The notes: generated by a model not told the origin, from the sequence alone. Positions 1 through 6,034 are shown, numbered from the stretch's first letter. The stretch: 6,034 nucleotides of DNA from an uncultured Gemmatimonadota bacterium (GCA_903894655.1 CAITQY010000613.1:1-6034); one strand, 5' to 3'. A program made the numbers and translations.

Positions 1-748
1 GATCAGACGGAACCGCGCCAGCGAGGCGCAGTGAAATTCCAAGAAATTGACGGGCACCGGCGTCGATGGCGTCGAAGCACCGCGCGGCGTCACTCCCTTC
101 ATGCCGGTTCACGAGTACGTCTATCGGAAGGGCAGCATGCCGGGCGTGCACCGCTTTACAAAGCGCGTACGTCGACGCGAGTCCGACCGGATCACTGCCA
201 GCCGAGACGGCGAGGAGGCGTTCGTCGGCGTGTGGTGTGATGGCGGCGAGCACCGTGTCGAAGCGCGCCCCGCAGTCAATGACGACGAGCTCCATTCCCT
301 CGGCGAGCACACCGAGGCGACGCATGCAGGCGCGACGTTCCGCGGCGGTGAGCGGAAGGCCGTCGGCGCTGAGGCGCGGTGCGCCACCGGCCACGAGGGT
401 GAGTGTGGTGCTGACCGGCGTCGCGACGTCAGCCGGGGAGACCCGGCCGCCGCGCAGATCCTGCCACGACGCGCGCGCCTGCACGCCGAGCGTGAGTGCG
501 AGTGGTCCGACGAAATCATCGGCGTCGATCAGCAGCACGCGCCGGCCATCGCCGGCGGCGGCGACGGCCAGGAGCGCAGACACCAACGACGTGCCACTGC
601 CACCGCGGCCACTGGCCACCAGCAACGTGGTGGCGCCGCGCGGCGCACCGTACGGTGTCGTGTTGCTGCGGCCGCGACCGAGCAGTGCATCAACTTGCGA
701 GACAGTGGCTGTCCCACGCGGCGGCGACATGAGTTGGTAGCCGCTCAT
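1..748 (-). CDS. flhG: FlhG/FleN-like MinD-family protein, cut by left edge, degenerate P-loop
   Basis: This frame runs open for 249 codons from an ATG to the left edge, so the C-terminus is missing. FlhG (FleN, YlxH) proteins are SIMIBI-class ATPases of the MinD/ParA family; they act at the membrane and cytosol with FlhF to limit flagellar number. Visible landmarks are a beta strand plus P-loop-like turn at residues 41-55, a DAD motif at 75-77, a Walker-B-like VVID at 155-158, the segment GSDPVGLASTYALCKAV at 184-200 (like the PEPTSxTDAYALIK part of FlhG), and a late VLVNR and FLGISL at 211-215 and 235-240. The P-loop is odd: GRGGSGTS at 47-54, so both lysines of the usual GKGGxGKT/S are replaced (R48, T53). 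The segment SQVDALL at 17-23 only loosely resembles the DQAxxLR FlhF-activating motif. The start codon overlaps the flhF stop by 4 nt (ATGA). The family call is fairly sure; ATPase activity is doubtful. Confidence 0.85.
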   Translation of the reverse strand, partial: MSGYQLMSPPRGTATVSQVDALLGRGRSNTTPYGAPRGATTLLVASGRGGSGTSLVSALLAVAAAGDGRRVLLIDADDFVGPLALTLGVQARASWQDLRGGRVSPADVATPVSTTLTLVAGGAPRLSADGLPLTAAERRACMRRLGVLAEGMELVVIDCGARFDTVLAAITPHADERLLAVSAGSDPVGLASTYALCKAVHARHAALPIDVLVNRHEGSDAARCFDAIDAGARQFLGISLRLAGAVPSD

Positions 749-1599
749 GCGGGCATCCAGTCAGGCTCCGCATCCGCGGAGAGTCCCCAGGCGCGCAGCA
801 ACCGCGGCACGCCGGGCTTGAGATCACTGGGCACGTCCTGCCCGTCGGTCACCCACCGCGTCGGCATCTCGAGCGACAGCGCGAGATCGCTGATGCCCGA
901 CTCGCGCGGCACTTCGTCGATCTTGGAAAGAATGAGGTGCGTGGCCCCGCAATGATGGCGCGTGGCACGATAGGCGCGGCCAATGTCGACCGCGAGATCA
1001 GCACGCAACGACGCGGGAATCACGAGATGCACTTCATCGGGATCGAGCGCGTCGAGCAGCGAACGCCACCGCTCAGTGAGCTCGGCCGATGCCGGACTGC
1101 GCCCCGGCGTGTCGATGATGATGACGTCGCAGGTGCCCGCGAGACGCTTCATGGCGGCGTCCACTTCACGGGCGTCGTACACGACTTCGAAGGGCACGTC
1201 GGCGAGTTCGGCATACGTGGCCAGCTGCTCCATGCCACCCACGCGGTACGTATCGATCGTGAGCAGACCGGGGCGCGCGGCGCCGAACATGCCACGACGC
1301 ACCGCGAGCTTGGCGGCGGTGGTGGTTTTGCCGGCGCCCGTCGGTCCGACCAGCGCGATGCAGTATGGACGCCCATCGGCCTTGCGCATGTTCGTCGGGA
1401 ACGGCGCCGGCGTAAGACGCGCGCGCACGCGCTCGACCGTGGTGGACGGTGCAGCCAGCACCTCGACCATCGGCATGCCATCGTCACGCACCGTGCGCGT
1501 GTGCAGGATCATCACGTCGTCGCCGAGCGTGCGTCGGGCGCGATCGGCCACGCGCGAGAGATCGGCGCCACGGAATCGTTCTGCCGAATTGAAATGCAT
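745..1599 (-). CDS. flhF: FlhF, SRP-type GTPase for flagellar placement, compact form
   Basis: FlhF is a signal-recognition-particle-type GTPase that places flagella and recruits early basal-body parts to the membrane. The 284-residue product has an N-terminal B-like domain at about 1-50 (FRGADLSRV, then LGDDVMILHTR, matching the usual LGxDAVILSTR segment). The GTPase domain runs from about 78: G1 GPTGAGKT at 85-92, DTYR at 116-119, G3 DTPGRS at 163-168 (usually DTAGRS), G4 SKIDE at 225-229 (usually TKLDE) and DGQDVPSDL at 252-260. It is shorter than the roughly 360 or more residues of well-known FlhF; the missing part lies between the B-like domain and G1, where the N domain normally sits. 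The ATG shares one base with the flhA stop (TGATG), and GGGAG lies 8 nt before it, so the start is well supported. Its stop overlaps the flhG start. Confidence 0.95.
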   Translation of the reverse strand: MHFNSAERFRGADLSRVADRARRTLGDDVMILHTRTVRDDGMPMVEVLAAPSTTVERVRARLTPAPFPTNMRKADGRPYCIALVGPTGAGKTTTAAKLAVRRGMFGAARPGLLTIDTYRVGGMEQLATYAELADVPFEVVYDAREVDAAMKRLAGTCDVIIIDTPGRSPASAELTERWRSLLDALDPDEVHLVIPASLRADLAVDIGRAYRATRHHCGATHLILSKIDEVPRESGISDLALSLEMPTRWVTDGQDVPSDLKPGVPRLLRAWGLSADAEPDWMPA

Positions 1600-3683
1600 C
1601 AGTTCATCTCCCAGGTAGCAACACTGCTCAGCGTGATCTGCGCGGGGAGCTCAGCGAGCGAGACCACCGGGAGGCTGGGCAACACCGGTTCGATCAGGCG
1701 GCGCACGCCCACGCGCAGCGACGGCGGTGTGATGAGCGGAAGCGGACGACCATCCACCGAGTAGGTGCTGGCCATTTGATTGAGATCGCGCAGCAGGCCG
1801 GCCAGCGACTCCGGCGTGAGCACCGGCGCATTCGCGTTCGACGAGCGCGGCGAGAAGAGGCCGAGCAGCGCCGACTCGAGCCGACCGCCGATGGTGATGC
1901 CACGCACGACACCGGTCTGATCGGCGAACAGGCGGGCGATGACGTTGGTGAGCGACTTGCGTACCACTTCGGTGAGCGCTTCGGGATCCTTGGTGGCATC
2001 CGCACCGTCGCCGATCGCTTCGAGGATCGTGACGAGATCGCGAATGGGTACCCGCTCGCGGAGGAGGCGCTGCAGCACGCGGTGCAGCACGCTGAGCGAG
2101 ACCTTGTTCGGGATGATCTCTTCAACGAGCGCCGGATGTGATTTCTTGAGCGTCTCGACCATTTCCTGCACTTCCTGGCGACCGAGCAAGTCGGCGGCAC
2201 TCGTCTTGAGCGTCTCGAGCAGGTGCGTGGCCACGACCGTGGTGGGCTCGACGACTACATAGCCGCGCGCTTCGGCGTCGGACCGCTGTCCCATCGCAAC
2301 CCACTTCGCCGGCATGCCGAACGATGGATCGACGGTGTCCATGCCCTGGACTTCTTCGACCACTCCGCCGGTGTTGAGTGCCATGACGAAGCGCGGCAGC
2401 ACTTCACCGCGCGCGACTTCGGAGCCGCGCAGCTTGATCACGTACTCGTTGGCCGGGAGACGGATGTCGTCGCGGATGCGAATGGCCGGCACGAGAATAC
2501 CAAGTTCGAGTGCGGCCTGCTTACGCAGGAGACCGATGCGCTCGAGGAGATCGCCGCCTTGGCTTTCGTCGACGAGCGGGATGAGCGAGTAGCCGACTTC
2601 GAGTTCGATCGGATCGATCTGCAGCAGGTCGCGCATCGGATCGTTCGGCGCGGGCGCTTCGATTTCTTCGAGTGGGGCGGCGGAGAACTGTGCGAGTTCG
2701 AAGCGCGTCTTGTTGGCCTTCTCGGACATCTTGGCGAGCGCCGCGGCGCCGCCGGCGAGTGCCAGGAAGGGGAACATCGGGAGGCCGGGAATGAGCGCGA
2801 ACGACGACAGCACGGCGGCCACCATCCACATAGCGCGCGGGTGGGCCCCGAGCTGCTTGCTGAGCACGGTGCCCATGCGCTCATTGCCGGCGGCGCTGGT
2901 GACCATGAGACCGGCGGCGGTGCTGATGATCAGCGCCGGCACCTGTGATACGAGGCCGTCACCGACGGTGAGGAGTGTGTAGGTGCTGGCAGCCTTCTCG
3001 AGCGGCATGCCCTTCTGGATGACGCCGATGAAGATGCCGCCGATGATGTTGACGGCGACCACGAGAATGCCGAGTATTGCGTCGCCCTTGACGTACTTCG
3101 AGGCGCCGTCCATCGCGCCGTAGAAGTCGGCGGTGCGCGAGATCACGTCGCGGCGCGTGCGCGCTTCTTTTTCGTCGATGAGGCCGGCCGAGAGATCGGC
3201 GTCGATCGCCATCTGCTTGCCGGGCATCGCGTCGAGTGCGAAGCGGGCGCCGACTTCGGCGATACGGCCGGCACCCTTCGTGATGACGATGAAGTTGATG
3301 CCGATGAGCAGGAGAAAAATCACGATCCCGACGGCGTAGTTGCCGCCGATCACGAAATTGCCGAACGCTTCGATCACCTTGCCCGCATGCGCCTCTGTGA
3401 GAATGAGGCGTGTGGACGAGACATTGAGGCCGATACGGAAGAGCGTGAGCAGCAACAGCAGCGCGGGGAAGCTGCTGAAGTCGAGCGGATCAGTGGTGTA
3501 CAGCGACACCAGCAGCACGACCAGCGACAAACCGATGCTGGCGGCGAGGAAGAGGTCGAGCATGATCGGCGGCAACGGCACCACGATCAGTGCCAGAATG
3601 AGCACGACCGCGAGGGCGAGGGCGATTTCCGCCTTCTTGCCGGCTTCGACCGGAAGCGAAAGAGGGAGAGCGGCGCTGGTCAC
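1599..3683 (-). CDS. flhA: FlhA, flagellar type III export gate protein
   Basis: FlhA is the large inner-membrane subunit of the flagellar export gate; in known systems it forms a nonameric ring, couples export to the proton motive force and docks chaperone-substrate complexes through its cytoplasmic domain. The 694-residue product is full length for the family. Residues about 18-315 hold the multi-helix membrane part, with hallmark segments RIGLNVSSTRLIL (83-95), the conserved cytoplasmic loop with KGAGRIAEVGARFALDAMPG (136-155) and DADLSAGLID (161-170), and GDGLVSQVPALIISTAAG (241-258). The linker and C-terminal cytoplasmic domain follow from about 330, with GYVVVEPTTVVATHL (474-488) and the late RRLIEPVLPSLPVVSLAEL segment (661-679). 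The start is GTG: an in-frame TAA lies directly before it, the next Met is residue 41, and GAGGA sits 8 nt upstream overlapping the flhB stop. No odd residues stand out. Confidence 0.98.
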   Translation of the reverse strand: MTSAALPLSLPVEAGKKAEIALALAVVLILALIVVPLPPIMLDLFLAASIGLSLVVLLVSLYTTDPLDFSSFPALLLLLTLFRIGLNVSSTRLILTEAHAGKVIEAFGNFVIGGNYAVGIVIFLLLIGINFIVITKGAGRIAEVGARFALDAMPGKQMAIDADLSAGLIDEKEARTRRDVISRTADFYGAMDGASKYVKGDAILGILVVAVNIIGGIFIGVIQKGMPLEKAASTYTLLTVGDGLVSQVPALIISTAAGLMVTSAAGNERMGTVLSKQLGAHPRAMWMVAAVLSSFALIPGLPMFPFLALAGGAAALAKMSEKANKTRFELAQFSAAPLEEIEAPAPNDPMRDLLQIDPIELEVGYSLIPLVDESQGGDLLERIGLLRKQAALELGILVPAIRIRDDIRLPANEYVIKLRGSEVARGEVLPRFVMALNTGGVVEEVQGMDTVDPSFGMPAKWVAMGQRSDAEARGYVVVEPTTVVATHLLETLKTSAADLLGRQEVQEMVETLKKSHPALVEEIIPNKVSLSVLHRVLQRLLRERVPIRDLVTILEAIGDGADATKDPEALTEVVRKSLTNVIARLFADQTGVVRGITIGGRLESALLGLFSPRSSNANAPVLTPESLAGLLRDLNQMASTYSVDGRPLPLITPPSLRVGVRRLIEPVLPSLPVVSLAELPAQITLSSVATWEMN
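1608..1612 (-). promoter_or_regulatory. flhF ribosome binding site inside the end of flhA
   Basis: GGGAG on the minus strand lies 8 nt before the flhF ATG and within the last codons of flhA. Together with the TGATG stop/start overlap it fixes the flhF start and argues for translational coupling to flhA. Confidence 0.65.
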
Positions 3684-3691
3684 TTAGGCAT

Positions 3692-3697
3692 TCCTCA
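3692..3697 (-). promoter_or_regulatory. flhA ribosome binding site overlapping flhB stop
   Basis: The minus strand reads TGAGGA, where TGA is the flhB stop codon and GAGGA is a Shine-Dalgarno core 8 nt before the flhA GTG. A TAA in frame with flhA sits directly before that GTG, so no longer flhA product is possible. The arrangement suggests that ribosomes ending flhB are positioned to start flhA. Confidence 0.7.
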
Positions 3698-4792
3698 TGC
3701 GGCGGCCGTTCCACGCCACGAGGCGCCGAACCGTTCACGCTGACGCATCACGAAGGCGAGCACTTCGGCGACGGCCAGATACATCTCGACGGGAATGACG
3801 GTGCCCACCTTCGCCACGACGATGAGCGCGCGGGCGAGGGGGATGTTTTCGATCACGGGCACGTTGTGCTTGAAGGCGAGTTCCTTGATGCGGAGCGCGA
3901 TTTTGCGCTGGCCGATCGCGACGACGTACGGCGCGGGGGCGACCATGGGGTCGTACTTGATGGCGATGGCGATGTGCACCGGGTTCACGATGACGACATC
4001 GGCCTTGGGGACTTCCGCGAACATCTGGCGACGGATGCGTTCGCGGCCGATCTGTCGGCGGCGTCCTTTGACTTCCTGATTGCCTTCCTGCGACTTCGCT
4101 TCTTCCTTCACTTCCTGCTTCGTCATCTTCAGCTGCTCGGTCGTGCTGTACTTCTGCCACGCGAAGTCGGCGAGGGCGAGCACGAGGAACATCAAGCCGG
4201 CGTTCTTGAGCAGCGCGATGGCGTACTTGGCGACAACCTGCATGAGCGCGGCGGGGGACTTGTCGAGGGCGAGTCCCTGTACGTCGGGCCAGGCATCGGC
4301 GAGCGTGGAGTACACGGCCCACGAGACGATGCTGAGCTTGACCAGTGCCTTCACGAGTTCGACGATCGACTGCTTGCCGAGAAGCCGTCCGAGGTTGTTC
4401 ATCGGATTGATGCGGCTGAACTTCGGCGTGAGCGTTTCGGTGGTGAGCAAGCCGCCGGTCTGCATGGCCTGCACGGCGATCGCGATCACGGCGAGGGCGG
4501 CCATCATGCCGACCACGGCGACGAGGGTGCGGAAGCCCATGGCCTGCAGGAACGGAATGGCCGACGCCCCGCCGCGTTCGGCATTGCCGGCGTTGGCGAG
4601 GGTGTTGCCCATGGTATCGAGCAGGAACTGCCAGAGCGGCGGGCCGGCCATCGTCATCGTGAGCGTGGAGCCCAGGAGGAAGGCGGCGGTGGTGAGCTCG
4701 GGGCTCTTGGCGATCTGGCCCTTGTTGCGCGCGTCGTCGAGCTTTTTGCCAGAGGGCGCTTCGGTCTTTTCGCCGGAATCGGAATCAGACAT
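3695..4792 (-). CDS. flhB: FlhB, export substrate-specificity switch, with NPVH cleavage motif
   Basis: FlhB sits at the export gate and switches secretion from rod/hook to filament substrates after cleaving itself between Asn and Pro of an NPTH motif. The 365-residue product has the typical basic N-terminus (EKTEAPSGKKLDDARNKGQ, 8-26), four hydrophobic segments at about 34-58, 87-110, 143-165 and 186-210, a charged linker (219-260) and the cytoplasmic switch domain. The cleavage site reads IVNPVHIAIAIKYD (268-281), so Thr of NPTH is Val while Asn270, Pro271 and His273 remain. Downstream, VPVIENIPLARAL (311-323) and IPVEMYLAVAEVLAFV (333-348) are family hallmarks. The ATG lies 3 nt after the fliR stop; a weak GGGG is about 9 nt upstream, so translation may depend on coupling to fliR. 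The stop is 11 nt before flhA. A non-flagellar type III homologue is unlikely given the flanking flhA, flhF and flhG. Confidence 0.97.
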   Translation of the reverse strand: MSDSDSGEKTEAPSGKKLDDARNKGQIAKSPELTTAAFLLGSTLTMTMAGPPLWQFLLDTMGNTLANAGNAERGGASAIPFLQAMGFRTLVAVVGMMAALAVIAIAVQAMQTGGLLTTETLTPKFSRINPMNNLGRLLGKQSIVELVKALVKLSIVSWAVYSTLADAWPDVQGLALDKSPAALMQVVAKYAIALLKNAGLMFLVLALADFAWQKYSTTEQLKMTKQEVKEEAKSQEGNQEVKGRRRQIGRERIRRQMFAEVPKADVVIVNPVHIAIAIKYDPMVAPAPYVVAIGQRKIALRIKELAFKHNVPVIENIPLARALIVVAKVGTVIPVEMYLAVAEVLAFVMRQRERFGASWRGTAAA

Positions 4793-4795
4793 GGA

Positions 4796-5620
4796 TCAAC
4801 GCCCCGTCGCTGGCGCGGGGGCGACGTGCACCGCCCGGGCAAAAGAGTCGAGGGTATTGGCGTAGGCCGGCGTCCAGTCGGCGAGCGCGTGCACCACGAG
4901 GCCGATCGATCCAGCGAACGCGAGCAGGCCGATCCCGATTTGCAGCGGGAAGGCGAGGCTCATGACCTGCAACTGCGGCGCGGCGCGTCCGAGGATCGCC
5001 AGCGCGATGTTGGCCACGAGAATGGCGGCGAGCACCGGCGCGGCGAACTGCACGCCGCTCGTGAAGATGGTGGCGCCGGCCTTGGTGACCGCCAGCATGC
5101 CGCTGGGCAGAGCGAGGGGGGCGCCGAGCGGCATGGAGACGAAGCTCTGCGCGACGGCCTGCAGCATGATGAGATGACCGCCGCCCGTGAGGAGCAGCGT
5201 GAGGGCCAGCATCTGCATGAAGGTGCCGAGGATGGCACCCTGCGTGTTGTTGACGGGATCGAGGATCGCCATGCCGGAGAGCCCGATCGTGTTGGTCATC
5301 AGTTCCCCCGCGAACTCGGCGCCGGCCACGATGATCGCGGCGGCGAAGCCGATCACGAAGCCGATGATCGTTTCGCTGAGGAACGTCACCGGCGTGATGC
5401 GCAGGGTGGTGAGATCGGCGGTCGCGGCGGCGCTCGGAATGAGGAGCGTGGCGAAGACCACGAGGACGGCGGTGCGGAGCTTCATCGGGAAGCTTTTGGC
5501 CGACCAGGCGGGGGCGACGAGCAACAGCCCGCCCACGCGGAGCGCGGTCAGCACGAAGGCTGTCGCGACGCCGGGCGCGAAGAAGTCGGGGAGGCCGAAG
5601 AGGCCCGTGGAGGGATTCAC
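4796..5620 (-). CDS. fliR: FliR, flagellar export channel membrane protein
   Basis: FliR is a polytopic membrane protein that with FliP and FliQ forms the helical export channel at the basal-body centre. From the GTG chosen here it has 274 residues, close to the family's usual 255-265. It is almost entirely hydrophobic, with membrane segments at about 16-37, 47-65, 80-101, 129-150, 180-212 and 225-247. Family-like motifs are APAWSAKSFPMKLR (36-49), ETIIGFVIGFAAA (83-95), AGAEFAGELMTNTIGLSGM (99-117) and LGRAAPQLQVMSLAFPLQIG (210-229). The frame is open further up to a GTG at 5704, but that would overlap fliQ by 70 nt and add a polar, His/Arg-rich leader unlike FliR, so I take the GTG 14 nt after the fliQ stop. 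Its ribosome-binding site is weak. An ATC three codons earlier would give an IDFVNP start that looks family-like but is a rare start codon. Confidence 0.9.
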   Translation of the reverse strand: MNPSTGLFGLPDFFAPGVATAFVLTALRVGGLLLVAPAWSAKSFPMKLRTAVLVVFATLLIPSAAATADLTTLRITPVTFLSETIIGFVIGFAAAIIVAGAEFAGELMTNTIGLSGMAILDPVNNTQGAILGTFMQMLALTLLLTGGGHLIMLQAVAQSFVSMPLGAPLALPSGMLAVTKAGATIFTSGVQFAAPVLAAILVANIALAILGRAAPQLQVMSLAFPLQIGIGLLAFAGSIGLVVHALADWTPAYANTLDSFARAVHVAPAPATGR

Positions 5621-5634
5621 GAAATCGATCCGGC

Positions 5635-5904
5635 TCAGCCGACCATCGCGGGGATGCCGCGAAAGAGTTCGGTGGTGTAGCGGATCAGGATTTGGAGCAG
5701 CCACGGCATGCCGACGATGAAGGCACCGCCCACGAGGACGAGCTTCGGGACGAAGACGAGGGTCTGTTCCTGGATCTGGGTGACCGACTGGATGATCGAC
5801 ACGACGAGGCCCACGCCGAGGGCGATGAGCAGCATCGGGGCCGCGATCATGAGCGCGGTCATGATGGCTTGGCGCGAGAGGTCGATGACGAGTTGGTGGG
5901 ACAT
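5635..5904 (-). CDS. fliQ: FliQ, small flagellar export channel protein
   Basis: FliQ is a small two-helix membrane protein that wraps FliP/FliR to complete the flagellar export channel. The 89-residue product matches the usual family length exactly. Its two hydrophobic hairpin helices lie at about 14-38 and 50-75; between them is the conserved IIQSVTQIQEQTLVFVPK (37-54), equivalent to the ILQAxTQIxExTLxFxPK signature. The second helix is followed by GMPWLLQILIRYTTELF (65-81). An in-frame ATG 13 codons earlier (5941-5943) would add a polar leader not typical of FliQ and would lie upstream of the transcription start predicted from the sigma-54-like promoter, so the ATG at 5902-5904 is preferred. 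No clear Shine-Dalgarno sequence precedes either ATG. It is the first gene of the visible operon. Confidence 0.93.
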   Translation of the reverse strand: MSHQLVIDLSRQAIMTALMIAAPMLLIALGVGLVVSIIQSVTQIQEQTLVFVPKLVLVGGAFIVGMPWLLQILIRYTTELFRGIPAMVG

Positions 5905-5945
5905 CCGGGTCGGCTCGAGAGGAGAGAACTGTCGAGCGTTCATAA

Positions 5946-5961
5946 AGCAGGGGGCGTACCA
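5946..5961 (-). promoter_or_regulatory. Sigma-54-type -24/-12 promoter before fliQ
   Basis: On the minus strand this reads TGGTACGCCCCCTGCT. It has the invariant GG and GC separated by exactly 10 nt, and fits the consensus TGGYRYR-N4-TTGCW at every position except one (C for the first T of TTGC). By the usual sigma-54 geometry transcription would start near base 5935, giving a leader of about 31 nt to the fliQ ATG at 5904. Sigma-54 with an enhancer-binding protein controls middle flagellar genes in many polarly flagellated bacteria. It is a pattern match by eye only, though the placement before the first gene of a flagellar operon supports it. Confidence 0.6.
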
Positions 5962-5992
5962 GACGCGACCTGGATCACAGAGCTTGCTAACG

Positions 5993-6006
5993 CAATGAAT
6001 TCATTG
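5993..6006. promoter_or_regulatory. AT-rich 14-bp palindrome, possible operator or enhancer site
   Basis: CAATGAATTCATTG is a perfect inverted repeat in an otherwise very GC-rich window. A further CATTG half-site follows at 6013-6017, 11 bp (about one helical turn) from the one at 6002-6006. The palindrome lies about 58-71 bp upstream of the transcription start predicted from the sigma-54-like element, a plausible place for an activator to bind. The binding protein is unknown, and a chance palindrome cannot be excluded. Confidence 0.35.
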
Positions 6007-6034
6007 AGGTTGCATTGTTGCGGTGAATCGGTCA

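Noticed and set aside
31..240. Arg-rich 69-codon plus-strand frame
   Set aside because: It is antisense to flhG in a GC-rich region, with no motif and no ribosome binding site of note.
47..955. 302-codon plus-strand open frame opposite flhG and flhF
   Set aside because: The composition is low-complexity Arg/Gly/Ala/Glu, it spans the junction of two real genes on the other strand, and it has no recognisable domain.
3866..5680. 604-codon plus-strand open frame opposite flhB and fliR
   Set aside because: It is antisense to two well-recognised genes and rich in Gly, Arg, Glu, Asp and His with no hydrophobic core or known motif, as expected of the GC-rich antisense shadow of genes with biased third codon positions.
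5621..5704. Longer fliR start at the GTG at 5704
   Set aside because: It would overlap fliQ by 70 nt, and the added residues are polar and basic, unlike a FliR N-terminus, which enters the membrane soon after its start.
5905..5943. Longer fliQ start at the ATG at 5943
   Set aside because: FliQ is about 89 residues across the family, the extra 13 residues are not typical, and this ATG lies upstream of the transcription start predicted from the sigma-54-like element.
5940..6034. Minus-strand frame open from the right edge, ending in TGA that overlaps the upstream fliQ ATG as ATGA
   Set aside because: About 30 codons without likeness to FliP or any family I recognise, in AT-richer sequence that also holds a promoter-like element and a palindrome; an upstream gene tail cannot be excluded but is not supported.

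Overview
The window holds one minus-strand run of flagellar genes: the integral-membrane core of the flagellar type III protein export gate, then the two nucleotide-binding proteins that set flagellar position and number. In transcription order (right to left) these are fliQ, fliR, flhB, flhA, flhF and a flhG/fleN-like gene cut by the left edge. All six read the same way with gaps of 14 nt or less, or with overlaps of 1 and 4 nt, so they very probably form one translationally coupled operon. I see no internal terminator, RNA gene, mobile element or CRISPR array.

The DNA is strongly GC-rich, with a GC-biased third codon position that opens long false frames on the other strand. Co-directional fliQ-fliR-flhB-flhA-flhF-flhG order is common in polarly flagellated or environmental Gram-negative-type bacteria. 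The divergent FlhB, compact FlhF and unusual FlhG suggest a lineage away from the well-studied Proteobacteria. Gemmatimonadota is my guess, with low confidence and not proven by anything here.

Region by region: bases 5905-6034 are a less GC-rich leader with a good sigma-54-type -24/-12 element (GG-N10-GC) about 40 nt before the preferred fliQ start, and an AT-rich 14-bp perfect palindrome further upstream. The sequence directly upstream of fliQ is not fliP, its usual neighbour. Bases 1599-5904 encode FliQ, FliR, FlhB and FlhA, which in known flagella combine with FliP to make the export channel, its substrate-specificity switch and the proton-driven export gate. Bases 1-1599 encode a compact FlhF GTPase and an FlhG-type ParA/MinD-family protein.

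The most notable observations are: the FlhG-like protein lacks both lysines of the deviant Walker A motif (GRGGSGTS in place of GKGGVGKT/S), suggesting a degenerate ATPase; FlhB has NPVH in place of the NPTH autocleavage motif; FlhF lacks most of the region between its N-terminal B-like domain and its GTPase domain; and the sigma-54-like promoter both fits flagellar control and helps decide the fliQ start. I do not see a new system here. It is a recognisable flagellar operon with several divergent key sites.
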